Positions 1-8,992 are shown, counted from the first letter of the stretch. The stretch is 34,798 nucleotides of DNA from Kistimonas scapharcae (GCF_039540975.1 NZ_BAABFL010000453.1:1-34798), one strand, 5' to 3'. Notes: a model not told the origin generated them from the letters alone. Translations and numbers: made by a program.

Positions 1-77
1 TTTTGCCTGAAGAGCACAGGGGACGCTCTCTTCATTCAATTTAGCCTTACTTCTTCAGATCGTTAAGCGGGAGTTAA

Positions 78-335
78 GGACCAGCACCAGCACCTTCGTC
101 TAGTGGACCGAGTGGTGGTATTGATATGACCGGGCGAGGAGGCTGTAGAGATATGTCTGCATATTGGTATGGTGGAATAATTCATTATTGCGTAAACAAT
201 CATATGCATACCGTTTCACAATTTCTAGACTGGGGACAATTCAATCCGGCTGCTATTGCCGAGCACCAGCGCACTGTAGCCAGTCTAACCAAAAGAGGCA
301 TGCTGCATACCCTACCTCCTGGCTACGCACCATAA
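78..335 (+). CDS. Unrecognised small ORF, possibly a gene remnant
   Basis: I do not recognise this protein. The first ATG is at 126 (69 residues), but the frame is open back to a TAA at 75-77 and upstream codons spell a Pro/Ser/Gly-rich linker (PAPAPSSSGPSGG), which looks like the inside of a longer protein that has lost its front. An internal ATG at 153 would give MSAYWYGGIIHY... The body is Tyr/His-rich with no motif I can name. A strong inverted repeat begins nine bases after the stop, where a terminator would be expected. The surrounding DNA is AT-rich and lacks other genes. It may be a decayed C-terminal fragment of an accessory gene or a chance ORF. Confidence 0.25.
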   Translation, partial: GPAPAPSSSGPSGGIDMTGRGGCRDMSAYWYGGIIHYCVNNHMHTVSQFLDWGQFNPAAIAEHQRTVASLTKRGMLHTLPPGYAP

Positions 336-343
336 GAGCAATC

Positions 344-389
344 GTCTAACTGTGAGAGCGGATTCATTGTAAAGCTCCCACAGTTAGAC
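344..389 (+). terminator. Inverted repeat, probable terminator after the first ORF
   Basis: Arms 344-359 and 374-389 pair over 16 bp with a single G-U-type mismatch around a 14-nt loop. It begins nine bases after the stop at 335. No clean T-run follows on either strand, so it may act as a factor-assisted terminator or an mRNA 3' end. It could also be a dispersed palindromic repeat. Confidence 0.4.
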
Positions 390-638
390 TCAAATGTATT
401 ATTTAAATCCACTAAAAAACCACAATGTATAACTTACTGAAAGGCATCAGATTTTGGTGATTTAAAAGTGCTACCAAACAAATTAATAGCGATATACGCA
501 AAGAAAAGTCAAATATAGTACCTTGAAAAACTCATAATACCCACGCTGCATGCCGCCAATAAATATCCTTCATTATTTTACTTAATTTTTTGTAATACTT
601 CTGAAAAACGTTTACCTTCCTGCTTTTTAAGCATCCAC
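390..638. other. AT-rich intergenic stretch before truC
   Basis: No ORF with coding character was found. The stretch contains AT-rich tracts and a possible -10 (TAATAC, 593-598) for truC, without a convincing -35. Nothing else can be supported. Confidence 0.3.
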
Positions 639-1433
639 ATGACACACCCTTACCAAGCACTGCCAATCATCTTTTTCGATGACTATCTGATAGCAATCCA
701 CAAACCCTCTGGTTTGCTTGTCCACCGCTCCATGATAGACCGCCATGAAACCCGTTTCGCCCTGCAGATGGTACGTGACCAGATTGGCCAGCGGGTTTAT
801 CCACTACACCGGCTCGATAAACCCACTTCCGGAGTTCTGTTGTTTGCGCTGTCACCTGAAATAGCAAAACTGACGGGTGAGCAATTCCAAACTAATAACG
901 TCAAGAAAACCTATCTAGCTGTTGTGCGTGGAATTACGCCGGAGGAAGGCACTATCAATCATCCATTAAAAGAGCAACTGGATAAAATGACGGATAAACG
1001 GGCTGATCAGGATAAAGCGGCCCAGGAAGCGATCACCCATTATCGCCGTTTGAACACTATCGAATTACCTGTCAGTGTCGATCGTTACCCGACCTCCCGG
1101 TATTCACTCGTTGCCGCTTATCCGGAAACGGGTCGCAAGCACCAGATCAGACGGCATATGAAGCATATTGCTCACCCTATTATTGGTGATGCCAAGCACG
1201 GAAAGGGCAAACATAATCGCTATTTTGCTGAGTCACTGGATGCTGGGCGGCTATTATTGGCTTGTACAGAAATGCAATTGACGCATCCTGTCACCGGGGA
1301 AGCGCTTTGTATACGGGCTCCTCTGGATCCAGTAATGCTTCATCTCATTAAACGCTTCCAGTGGGAAAACAGCCTCCCGCAACCATGGCTGGGCGGGACA
1401 TTAGTCAGAACTAGAGCGCTCCACTGGCCTTAA
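639..1433 (+). CDS. truC: tRNA pseudouridine(65) synthase TruC
   Basis: RluA-family pseudouridine synthase of 264 residues, close to the roughly 260 of enterobacterial TruC, which isomerises U65 of certain tRNAs in the cytosol. The catalytic motif HRLDKPTSG places the essential Asp at residue 60. The segment YPETGRKHQIRRHMKHIAHP and the following IIGDAKHGKGKHNR are hallmark TruC/RluA core sequences. There is no N-terminal S4 domain, as expected for TruC and unlike RluC or RluD. The ATG at 639 has only a weak ribosome-binding site, but upstream codons do not extend the family match. Its 3' end overlaps the convergent DUF58 gene by 23 bp, so the two mRNAs are antisense there. Function follows from family knowledge. 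Confidence 0.9.
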   Translation: MTHPYQALPIIFFDDYLIAIHKPSGLLVHRSMIDRHETRFALQMVRDQIGQRVYPLHRLDKPTSGVLLFALSPEIAKLTGEQFQTNNVKKTYLAVVRGITPEEGTINHPLKEQLDKMTDKRADQDKAAQEAITHYRRLNTIELPVSVDRYPTSRYSLVAAYPETGRKHQIRRHMKHIAHPIIGDAKHGKGKHNRYFAESLDAGRLLLACTEMQLTHPVTGEALCIRAPLDPVMLHLIKRFQWENSLPQPWLGGTLVRTRALHWP

Positions 1434-2742
1434 TACTGAGATAACCATTGACCAGTGCGACAGGCAACGCCGCTGGCAAGACATCCGCCAGGGTAATACC
1501 CATGGAACCCAACTGTCGGAAAGCCTGCTGACGCTCCTGCAGATAACGGGCAGTACCGCACACTGCCAGCGCCTGGTCAAATGACTGTACCGACTGAGAT
1601 AACAGTTGGTCGAGTTGCACCTCTCGCAGGCCAGCCACCATAACCTGATGGCTGCCAGACAGTAACCGGATAGCTGCCTGTAAGTCTTCAGCACCCTCAT
1701 CCCTCACATTGGTGACGAGAATGACCAGCGCATGCTTGCGATGACTCGTCATCAACTGTTCAGCCGCCCGCAAATAATCACTGTTCTCTGTGGTACTGTG
1801 CAGGTCGTAGACCTGGTTCAGCAACAGGTTTATGGCGGCACGCCCTTTGACTGGCGATAACCAGCGATCAGCGCCAGCCACACTCATCATACCGACAGCA
1901 TCCCCCTGACGAAGCGCCATCCAGGCCGTCACCAGCATGGCATTGAGCGCATGATCAAAATGACTGAGCTCATCTTCCTTAATTCTCATACGGCGCCCAC
2001 AATCCAGCAGGAAAATCACATCCTGGTCTTTTTCAGACTGGTATTCACGGGATATCAGTTTTGCCTGCCGGGCACTGGCCCGCCAGTCAACCTGTCGCAA
2101 TACATCACCCTGCTGAAACTCACGCAACTGATGGAAATCCAACCCCTGCCCCCGGCGCGGAATCACTTGTGCGCCCATTCGAGTCAGCTGCTGTTCCATC
2201 GATAGTATTTTATTGTCCAGAACCGGTTTGAAATTCGGGTAGACCTTGACAGTCTGGTCACCACAGGTCTGCTGCCGGAATTCCCATAACTGCAGCACGC
2301 TGGTTATGCGTATATCGATACTACCCAGCTGGAACAGACCTCGAAGATTAGGAAAAAGATGATAATGAAGAGTCCGTTTGTGACCTGGCTTCAGTGATAC
2401 CGTCACCGGCAAGTTATCAGTAATAAAGCCTTCCGCCATCTGATCGGTGATCGTACACAGAACTTGCCGTTTATGTAGGTTCTCAATAACCACTGCGGCA
2501 GCATTAGCAACGCCGACCGATAAATTACCTGGCAACTGCCGTTTGACAGCTAACTGGCTGACCGTCCGACTGAATCCCAGATCAACCATCACCACCAGAA
2601 ATGCAAAAAAACCTATCCCCCACCAGGCCATGCTGACGAATTCAGCACTCCCGCCGGATAGTGAATATCTGGCCAGTACTGGCAAAATAGACAAGCACAA
2701 CCAGCAGAGCAAGAGTGTTATCAGTTTCCTTGAGGGTCTCAT
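1411..2742 (-). CDS. DUF58 (VWA-like) membrane protein, last gene of the MoxR operon
   Basis: 443 residues. Two N-terminal hydrophobic helices (about 5-25 and 38-56) anchor the protein, followed by a beta-rich region and the DUF58 core at about 195-255. The diagnostic stretches are LDFHQLREFQQGD (201-213), then RQVDWRASAR, then DVIFLLDCGRRM (241-252). That last strand is the von Willebrand A-like metal-site strand, here degenerate because Cys-Gly-Arg replaces the DxSxS residues. DUF58 proteins are usually paired with MoxR ATPases and are proposed to be their substrates or partners; no biochemical activity is established. The ATG overlaps the moxR stop by 4 bp (ATGA), indicating translational coupling. 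The 3' end converges on truC with a 23-bp overlap. Confidence 0.88.
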   Translation of the reverse strand: MRPSRKLITLLLCWLCLSILPVLARYSLSGGSAEFVSMAWWGIGFFAFLVVMVDLGFSRTVSQLAVKRQLPGNLSVGVANAAAVVIENLHKRQVLCTITDQMAEGFITDNLPVTVSLKPGHKRTLHYHLFPNLRGLFQLGSIDIRITSVLQLWEFRQQTCGDQTVKVYPNFKPVLDNKILSMEQQLTRMGAQVIPRRGQGLDFHQLREFQQGDVLRQVDWRASARQAKLISREYQSEKDQDVIFLLDCGRRMRIKEDELSHFDHALNAMLVTAWMALRQGDAVGMMSVAGADRWLSPVKGRAAINLLLNQVYDLHSTTENSDYLRAAEQLMTSHRKHALVILVTNVRDEGAEDLQAAIRLLSGSHQVMVAGLREVQLDQLLSQSVQSFDQALAVCGTARYLQERQQAFRQLGSMGITLADVLPAALPVALVNGYLSIKASGAL

Positions 2743-3728
2743 AAGCGGGGTGCTTCTATATCATCCATCATCTCGGTCAACAGATAATCTGCACTCAGTC
2801 CCTCAATGGCCATATCCACAGACAAGGCCACCCTGTGTCGCATAACTGGTATCGCCATCGCCTTCACATCATCCGGCAGAACATAGCGACGCTTCTGAAG
2901 CAGTGCATACGCACGTGCGCATTTCACCAACGCGATGCAGGCCCGCGTACCGGCACCACGGGAGAAGACAGGACGTTCCCGCGTGGCCCTGACCAGCCGC
3001 ACGGCATAGGCTGCCACCTGTTCATCAACAGTCACGTTCGCCGCCGCTTGCTGCAACTTTTGCATCTCTATAGCGGTTAATAACGACCCGGATGAGTGAG
3101 CCGAATGATCACCTTGCTCTATCCCCGTTACCTGACGGGTAAGTGCCAGTTCATCCTTCATACACGGATAGCCGATAAACACCTTCAACAGGAATCGATC
3201 CAGTTCCGCTTCCGGCAAGGGATAAGTCCCCTCCTGCTCAATCGGGTTCTGGGTAGCCATGACCATGAAAGGTTCCGGCACCGACTGCGCGCGCCCCTCT
3301 ATCGTGACCTGATGTTCTTCCATCACTTCCAGCAGCGCGGCCTGTGTTTTCGCCGGCGAACGATTAATTTCGTCCGTCAGCAACAGGTTGGTAAAGACTG
3401 GCCCCCGTCGAATCCGGAACTCACCTTCTTTCATGTTGTACAACACATGTCCAGTAACATCCGCAGGCATCAGGTCAGGGGTAAACTGTATACGCCGGAA
3501 TTCACCATCAAAGCATTTGGCAAGGGTACGAACCAGCAGCGTCTTACCAAGACCCGGCACCCCCTCAACCAATACATGCCCTTTCGCCAGCAATGCGACC
3601 AGCACCTGGTCGATCACTTCTGGCTGCCCAATGACAACCTGATTAATCCGCTCGCGTAGCGCACCAAGCTTTTCCAGCAAGAGATGTGACATGCTATCCC
3701 CTGCCCCTCTATCCATTTGCTCGGTCAT
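2739..3728 (-). CDS. MoxR-family AAA+ ATPase
   Basis: 329 residues, the usual MoxR length. Walker A GVPGLGKT is at 56-63, Walker B LLLTDE at 115-120, and sensor 1 (ATQNP, Asn161) follows in MATQNPIEQEGTYPLPEAEL. The C-terminal lid runs to the end. MoxR ATPases act as chaperone-like machines that activate or assemble VWA-containing partners, here probably the DUF58 product encoded directly downstream. The start overlaps the DUF4350 stop by 4 bp (ATGA) and the stop overlaps the DUF58 start by 4 bp, so these three products are probably made in fixed ratio. Family assignment is firm; the substrate is inferred from context. Confidence 0.93.
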   Translation of the reverse strand: MTEQMDRGAGDSMSHLLLEKLGALRERINQVVIGQPEVIDQVLVALLAKGHVLVEGVPGLGKTLLVRTLAKCFDGEFRRIQFTPDLMPADVTGHVLYNMKEGEFRIRRGPVFTNLLLTDEINRSPAKTQAALLEVMEEHQVTIEGRAQSVPEPFMVMATQNPIEQEGTYPLPEAELDRFLLKVFIGYPCMKDELALTRQVTGIEQGDHSAHSSGSLLTAIEMQKLQQAAANVTVDEQVAAYAVRLVRATRERPVFSRGAGTRACIALVKCARAYALLQKRRYVLPDDVKAMAIPVMRHRVALSVDMAIEGLSADYLLTEMMDDIEAPRL

Positions 3729-4963
3729 AACGACTCCCTGATTTTTTGTAATAGTGCAACCTGACGGACAAAACCTGTTTCATTCACATTGTCGGGCATA
3801 GACAGAGCCAGCCGTATATCTATCGCCTCTAACCCTGTTCTGTCTGCCAGATAGCGGTACAGTTCGTTTTTGTCTGAACGACTTCCCGGATACCGCTGAT
3901 TTGCTTTTTTCATAACGGCTTGCTGGAGCGGTTCCAGTAATGCTTTATAGCGTTGATGACGCCAAAGAAAATCGGCTGAAGCACGAACATGCTCAGAAAT
4001 CGCACGTCGACGACTGAAGTCAGGTTCCTGCACTGCACCAAAGCGACGTGACCGATATACAAGCCATGCTGACAACAAAAGGCCGAAAGCAATCACCAGC
4101 TCAGGTGCCGCCTGCCAGACAATTGTCGTCAAAGGTGGCATCTGGGTACCACGAATAATGCGGATCGTCTGTTCACTACTCTCCAGTCGCCTGGATAGCA
4201 TGTGCAACAGATACGCATGATCAAACTGGCCAATCCGGCGGGAGTGCCAAAGGCTAGTATCCGAAACGACCGTCAAAAGGCCTTCTCCGACCGGAAATTG
4301 GATAAAGTGCAATCCATCCTCATCACCCGACTGATATAACGGCAGGGGTTCTTCACTAATCCCATCACCTTCTTGCTGCACTTTCGAGTGTTCAAGAATG
4401 AAATCAGGTGAGAAATAGGCAATAACAGCATCAGATGCATTCTCAAACTGGATCTGAGTCAATTGCTCCTGGGGAATCAACGCGGTGCGGTCTTCGTCGT
4501 TTTCAGAGATACCCGCTATTTCGCTCAAAGCGTGTTGATGCTGATCATCGGCTGTCGATGCATTATTTTCCTGTTTAACACGACTGACGGCAAATGGCGC
4601 CAACAAGACATGTCGAGACACTTGACCAGCGGATGGCGCCTCAATGATCAGATGCCCCCCCTGTAGCAACCATGTCTCCAATTGTCTGCTGCGGGACTCA
4701 GAGCGCACTAATTCCGCCTGACTGATCAAGAGTGTCGAAACCGATGACAGGTTGTTCAGAATGGCTGCGCTGTCGTCACTTTGTACGTCATAGCCTAACT
4801 TTGTCAGATAATGCTCTGCCGCCAGAAAGGGGTTAATTCCGGCCTCACGACTGAAACCATGATCAATGTTTTTTTCCCAAGGCTCAAAAAACGTTTTGAA
4901 ACCATAGATAGCCAAACCCGTCAGTAACACAATAACGCAGATAATACCCAGTCGCTTAGTCAC
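3725..4963 (-). CDS. DUF4350 domain membrane protein
   Basis: 412 residues. One N-terminal transmembrane helix (about 5-24) precedes a region resembling the DUF4350/GATase-like fold, with a strand and loop reading STLLISQAELVRSES and then WLLQGGHLIIEAP. A second helix (about 280-300, APELVIAFGLLLSAWLVY) returns the C-terminus, whose conserved RRFGAVQEPDFSRRRAISEH is followed by a helical cytosolic tail. Proteins of this type recur between MoxR and DUF4129 genes in proteobacterial envelope operons, and no enzyme activity is known. It overlaps the DUF4129 gene upstream by 8 bp and moxR downstream by 4 bp. The family call rests on architecture and context. Confidence 0.75.
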   Translation of the reverse strand: MTKRLGIICVIVLLTGLAIYGFKTFFEPWEKNIDHGFSREAGINPFLAAEHYLTKLGYDVQSDDSAAILNNLSSVSTLLISQAELVRSESRSRQLETWLLQGGHLIIEAPSAGQVSRHVLLAPFAVSRVKQENNASTADDQHQHALSEIAGISENDEDRTALIPQEQLTQIQFENASDAVIAYFSPDFILEHSKVQQEGDGISEEPLPLYQSGDEDGLHFIQFPVGEGLLTVVSDTSLWHSRRIGQFDHAYLLHMLSRRLESSEQTIRIIRGTQMPPLTTIVWQAAPELVIAFGLLLSAWLVYRSRRFGAVQEPDFSRRRAISEHVRASADFLWRHQRYKALLEPLQQAVMKKANQRYPGSRSDKNELYRYLADRTGLEAIDIRLALSMPDNVNETGFVRQVALLQKIRESL

Positions 4964-6509
4964 GGCAGAATACCTCCCGCCACTGTTGGCATAAGGCTTT
5001 AAACTGCTGCGGTTCTATCACCTGATGGCCATAGGCCAGACGCTGCCAGTCCAATGTCAGGCAACGCATATAATCATGCAGGGTGTTGTCGGGAAGCCCT
5101 GCCACTAAATCCACACACTCCTGCTCAGTGTGACCGGCAACCAGCGGCACAGAAAAGGCATGAATCAACCGAGAGAGGCTGGCGCGATAAAGCAGCCCCA
5201 TCGCAGCCCTGTGATCACCACTTTGCCATAACGATTGTGCAGATGCCGGTACATCATCTGGCAGGCTTTCCGGACGTACGTCCATTCCTGCCAACACGGT
5301 TGGTGTGGAGCGTTTAGGCGCTACCCCCGAAGCAATGCCCGCAACCAGGCTGCCAAGGTGTTTCCTGTAAAAATACAGCAGGTAAGCAATCACTACGGCC
5401 AATATCACCCACAACAAGACTTCCAACAGGAAAGCCATCCCCTGTTGTATCTGGCCCTGATGGGCATTCCACTCCTGCAACCATTGTATAAAATCAACAA
5501 TCCACGAATCACTGGGCTCTTCTGATTCTTCATCATCGAATGATTTCAGGCGCCATCCCCGTTGCGTTTCCTGCTGATGAAACGCATCACCTGCCAGAAC
5601 AGACTGAATCATCTCCCGGGATTCAACCTGATCAATGTGATGTAACGAACCGGAAGGATCTAGTACTGAAGTACGAGCCCATACTGGTTCAAGCGTAACC
5701 AGGCATAGGGCCGTGATTAATGAAGCAGACAAGACAACCAGACTGCGCAGTGTAGCGGTGCTTTTCTCACGCTTTGTTTCACTGATGCGCTGGGCCATCG
5801 CACGGAAGCGAATTTCAATATCCCAGCCCTCCAGCTCAATACGACGATTGATATACAGGGCAAAACCCGCCATGGTGTAAAAAGGTGCTACCATCGACAT
5901 CGCGAGCCAACCCAGCACATTCGTCACGACCTGCCACCACAGTGGTCCATCCGCGTTGTACCACTCAACGCCAATGCTATCAGGTAAAAACAACATCAGA
6001 AGAAAAGCAGCTCCCATGGAGAGAATGGCTTCGATATGGACACAAGCGATGGTCAACCAGGCTGAACCGCTCCCCTCCCGCTGATCCAGCACACCAATAC
6101 GTTGTCGCCGACGCTTTCCCGTCAGCTTCTCAAGCGCTGTCACCGGCATCACAAAGGCGCGTCCCGGGCTGAATCGCCGCCATGTTAACCAGGCAAACCA
6201 GTCAGCGCGCAGCATACCCGGCATAGCCCGTATTGCACTCCCCACAGATACTGACTCACCAAACAATTGACGACTGCCAATATACAGTGGCGCACAATCC
6301 CACAGGGGTTTAAACCACCAAACCAGCAGCAACGCGAGCCATTGACGTTCACCCACCAACAGGCTGGCAAAGAGAAACACGACACCACTCGGGATCAGCC
6401 AAGCCAGAAACAGTGACCGCCACCACTGTCTGGCGAGCACAAAGCCAAGATCCATGGCCTCATAGCGACTACGCAGTCGCGGACGAATACTAAGCTGACC
6501 GAGATCCAC
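4956..6509 (-). CDS. DUF4129-type multipass membrane protein
   Basis: I place the start at the GTG of 6509-6507 (517 residues, VDLGQLSIRPRLRSRYEAMD...). It has a good GGAGG four bases upstream and overlaps the SpoIIM gene by 20 bp. The frame is open upstream to an ATG at 6635, but that extension lies inside the SpoIIM coding sequence and is unlikely to be translated. Several membrane helices fill the first half. A further helix near the middle (FLLEVLLWVILAVVIAYLLYFY) precedes a soluble C-terminal DUF4129-like domain (SLPDDVPASAQSLWQSGDHRAAMGLLYRASL, then a TEQECV helix). In relatives this domain is fused to transglutaminase-like TgpA proteins or stands alone beside MoxR. The function is unknown. 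Confidence 0.75.
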   Translation of the reverse strand: MDLGQLSIRPRLRSRYEAMDLGFVLARQWWRSLFLAWLIPSGVVFLFASLLVGERQWLALLLVWWFKPLWDCAPLYIGSRQLFGESVSVGSAIRAMPGMLRADWFAWLTWRRFSPGRAFVMPVTALEKLTGKRRRQRIGVLDQREGSGSAWLTIACVHIEAILSMGAAFLLMLFLPDSIGVEWYNADGPLWWQVVTNVLGWLAMSMVAPFYTMAGFALYINRRIELEGWDIEIRFRAMAQRISETKREKSTATLRSLVVLSASLITALCLVTLEPVWARTSVLDPSGSLHHIDQVESREMIQSVLAGDAFHQQETQRGWRLKSFDDEESEEPSDSWIVDFIQWLQEWNAHQGQIQQGMAFLLEVLLWVILAVVIAYLLYFYRKHLGSLVAGIASGVAPKRSTPTVLAGMDVRPESLPDDVPASAQSLWQSGDHRAAMGLLYRASLSRLIHAFSVPLVAGHTEQECVDLVAGLPDNTLHDYMRCLTLDWQRLAYGHQVIEPQQFKALCQQWREVFCRD

Positions 6510-7485
6510 GCCGCCTCCATGCTGCAGACAAAGAATAAACGAGCACCATAAACCAGAAGGCGGCTCCCACCGTATACTTAACTGGGGATGCCATCGTGGA
6601 ACTGGAAGACCAGAAGGCTTCCAGGAAGGCGGCAAGCAACAACATTAACGTTGTTCCGTAGATGAGCTTTACCGCTTCTTTCGCAGCAAGACGCAACGCC
6701 GTCAAGCGATGATAAGGTCCCGGATCAATCAGCGCGAGACCAAGGCGCAGCCCGGCAGCCCCACTAAAGACAATTGCCGTCAGCTCGAAAGCGCCATGAC
6801 CGACGACAAAAGGAAAGAAGGTTTCATCGAACCCCAAATGCACGATATGGCCAGCGACGCCCCCAATCGCCAGCCCGTTATACACCAGATAAAACACACT
6901 GCCGAGGCCAAACAGCAACCCTCCTGCAAAGACCTGGAAACTGATGCCAATATTGTTCTTGATATAAAAACCGAACATCTGGAGATCAGTATCCGATGCC
7001 CGCTCACGCCCCAAAACCGCGTTGGCAGGGTCATAGATTGCCTCAAAGTGCCAAACATCTTCCGGCGACATCAAGGTATAAATCAGCTCATTATTGACCA
7101 GACAACCAATAAACATGGCCAGTCCGGGAAGAAGAAAAAAAGCGGCAGACAAACCAATTAAACGGGCATTAGTACGTAAGGCTTCGGGAAAGCCCAGAAA
7201 CAGGAAGTATAATATCTGAGGCAAGAGACGCTGGTTATGCTGATACAGCACATGGTGCAGCTCCAACGCCAACCGATTCAGGCGATCTACCAGCTCAGGA
7301 CTGTATCCCCTTGAACGAGCTAACGCACAATGGTGGCAAAGCTGGCGGTACATCGGCACGACCCGTTCCGCAGTAATCGTACTATCATTGGTCGTCGACG
7401 ACGTTTTACTGTCCGCCTGGCTCAGCCAATGTTCCAGAATCACCCAGTCTGGGTTATTCCGTGTTTCAAAATCCTGCTGTTTCAC
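6490..7485 (-). CDS. Stage II sporulation protein M-like (DUF95) membrane protein
   Basis: 331 residues with a soluble helical N-terminus (about 1-100) followed by five or six transmembrane helices. The signature LFGLGSVFYLVYNGLAIGGV and then VGHGAFELTAIVFSGAAGLRLG matches the SpoIIM/DUF95 fold. In Bacillus, SpoIIM works with peptidoglycan hydrolases during engulfment. Non-sporulating proteobacteria carry homologues next to RDD and MoxR genes, where the role is unknown but points to the cell envelope. The start is a GTG at 7485 sharing one base with the RDD stop (TAGTG), a stop-start junction that favours translational reinitiation. The 3' end overlaps the DUF4129 gene by 20 bp. Confidence 0.85.
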   Translation of the reverse strand: MKQQDFETRNNPDWVILEHWLSQADSKTSSTTNDSTITAERVVPMYRQLCHHCALARSRGYSPELVDRLNRLALELHHVLYQHNQRLLPQILYFLFLGFPEALRTNARLIGLSAAFFLLPGLAMFIGCLVNNELIYTLMSPEDVWHFEAIYDPANAVLGRERASDTDLQMFGFYIKNNIGISFQVFAGGLLFGLGSVFYLVYNGLAIGGVAGHIVHLGFDETFFPFVVGHGAFELTAIVFSGAAGLRLGLALIDPGPYHRLTALRLAAKEAVKLIYGTTLMLLLAAFLEAFWSSSSTMASPVKYTVGAAFWFMVLVYSLSAAWRRRGSRSA

Positions 7486-8174
7486 TACCGTTTACCCGAT
7501 AACCACAACCCTATTCCCTGGAGTCTGGTGACACTGTCTTCTTTATTGTCATGTGTAACCCCCAACAGAATATCAGCCAATTCCTGCTGTCGGGCCTCGC
7601 TCAGCGAAGCATGACGCCGTGTGAAACCCATCAATGCCATCTGATCATCCAGACTCAGGGCTATTGGTGGCGCTACTGGGCGCTCCTCTGGTAGCTCACC
7701 CTGAACCTTTTCTTCAGATCGATATACAACCAACGTTCCTGCGGCCAGGTCGCCCAGCCGCTGAAACCGGCGGGTTAATAAAAGGCTCACCAGCCCGGTT
7801 CCATACAGGAACGGCATAAAATCAACACTGCGCAGCAGGTTGCGTATCACTGACGCCCCCAACCCAACCGGCGTCAGGTCCTCATTGACGACAACCAGTC
7901 CAAATGCTTTTTTTCCGGGCGTTTGACCACCACGATACACTTCAAACACAACCGGATAGAACCATTCCAGCAGAAACAACACCACCAGGAACAAGCCTTC
8001 TCCAGCCCTGCCGGCCAGGGAAACAGCGATCAAAACAATGAGGAAAATGATAAAGCGAATCAGGAAATCCAGGGCAAACGCCATCATACGGGGCACTACA
8101 CCCGCAACTTCAGCCTGTAGATCAATGGACTCCGGTGTCTCCACCCGGCAGGTGGTATCCAACAACTGGCGCAT
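7485..8174 (-). CDS. RDD family membrane protein
   Basis: RDD domain (about residues 13-160 from the chosen start), with the founding Arg and Asp residues in GVVPRMMAFALDFLIRF, then PGKKAFGLVVVNEDLTPVGLGASVIRNLLRSVDFMPF and a last helix. The C-terminal 70 residues are soluble and contain an E-rich, helical tail. I chose the ATG at 8174 because it sits one base beyond the upstream stop (8178-8176), whereas the longer frame from 8228 would begin inside the upstream gene. RDD proteins are small polytopic proteins, some linked to ion transport; in this operon type the function is not known. Confidence 0.85.
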   Translation of the reverse strand: MRQLLDTTCRVETPESIDLQAEVAGVVPRMMAFALDFLIRFIIFLIVLIAVSLAGRAGEGLFLVVLFLLEWFYPVVFEVYRGGQTPGKKAFGLVVVNEDLTPVGLGASVIRNLLRSVDFMPFLYGTGLVSLLLTRRFQRLGDLAAGTLVVYRSEEKVQGELPEERPVAPPIALSLDDQMALMGFTRRHASLSEARQQELADILLGVTHDNKEDSVTRLQGIGLWLSGKR

Positions 8175-8175
8175 A

Positions 8176-8904
8176 TCAGGCCACTGTCTGGCTGCTGCAA
8201 CCAAAAACATTCCGGTATAAAACGCCAAACACGATAATCGACATCGGCGCTGACCAGATCAATCCCAGCCCCAGGGGAATCATCGCAACGAAATTAATAA
8301 GCATCAGCACCAGCATCAGGCCAAAAATCGAAAACCAGCGCCTGGTGACAGCCTTCCTGGAGGCTTCGAGCGCCTGCCAAAAGCCCAGGTTCTTATCCAC
8401 CATCAGGGGTACCGCCAGGATATACGCTGTCGCCAGATAAATACCGGGCAGTATCAACAGAAAAAAACCAAGCATCATAAGGATCGTCATCACAACACTC
8501 AGTACAAACAATGGCAGGGTATAGCGGAAACAGGACAGGACTTGCCCGGCCTCTATCGGCGCATCCACAGCACGACGCAAACCGATAATAAAGAGTCCGG
8601 CCCACAGGGGGGTGCTGATGGCCATCAAAACCAACTGGGTTGCCAATGCCACAAATACTGACGACGGCAAGAAGAAGGAAACCGCCATAAGAACCAGCAT
8701 CGCGATAAGGTAGATGATGAAATAAATCGCCATCGCGAGATGGAGTGTCCACTTGGCGCCACGGGTTTTCTCCCAGGCTTCACTGAGGGTTTCGCCGATG
8801 GAAAAGATATATTCGCCAGCGATCCCTTTTTCCAGAGAGCCGTGTCCATCCCTCTCCGGCTGCCTGGAGACATCCGATTCCGGGGTTTCATAAATAGACG
8901 ACAT
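8176..8904 (-). CDS. Multipass membrane protein of unknown function, first gene of the MoxR operon
   Basis: 242 residues with a polar N-terminus carrying YETPESDV, a tag common on uncharacterised proteobacterial membrane proteins, then about six transmembrane helices. The stretch LLILPGIYLATAYILAVPLMVDKNLGFWQALEASRK resembles the DUF975/BPSS1780-like and glycerophosphodiesterase membrane-domain group, in which a conserved amphipathic segment follows the ILPG turn. No catalytic residues are visible. The ATG at 8904 has a good AAGGAATA ribosome-binding site. It is the first of seven genes whose junctions are all overlaps or one-base gaps, so it is probably co-expressed with the MoxR machine. 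Confidence 0.7.
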   Translation of the reverse strand: MSSIYETPESDVSRQPERDGHGSLEKGIAGEYIFSIGETLSEAWEKTRGAKWTLHLAMAIYFIIYLIAMLVLMAVSFFLPSSVFVALATQLVLMAISTPLWAGLFIIGLRRAVDAPIEAGQVLSCFRYTLPLFVLSVVMTILMMLGFFLLILPGIYLATAYILAVPLMVDKNLGFWQALEASRKAVTRRWFSIFGLMLVLMLINFVAMIPLGLGLIWSAPMSIIVFGVLYRNVFGCSSQTVA

Positions 8905-8963
8905 GCTTATTCCTTTTGCATTTTAATTTTTTATCAGGCACTGATTTACCTTTTATCGGCAAT

Positions 8964-8992
8964 AGGATAACTGCTAGGGAAACCAGCAACAA
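8964..8992 (-). promoter_or_regulatory. Candidate promoter of the MoxR operon
   Basis: On the minus strand, TTGTTG (8992-8987) and TATCCT (8969-8964) are separated by 17 bp and lie about 60 bp before the 8904 start. Both boxes are imperfect, so this is a weak sigma70-type prediction supported mainly by position. Confidence 0.25.

Noticed and set aside
3096..3659. 187-residue ORF on the plus strand
   Set aside because: It is antisense to the MoxR gene, whose motifs are intact on the other strand.
6510..6635. Upstream extension of the DUF4129 gene to ATG 6635
   Set aside because: It lies inside SpoIIM coding sequence, is Pro/Trp-rich and lacks a ribosome-binding site; GTG 6509 has GGAGG.
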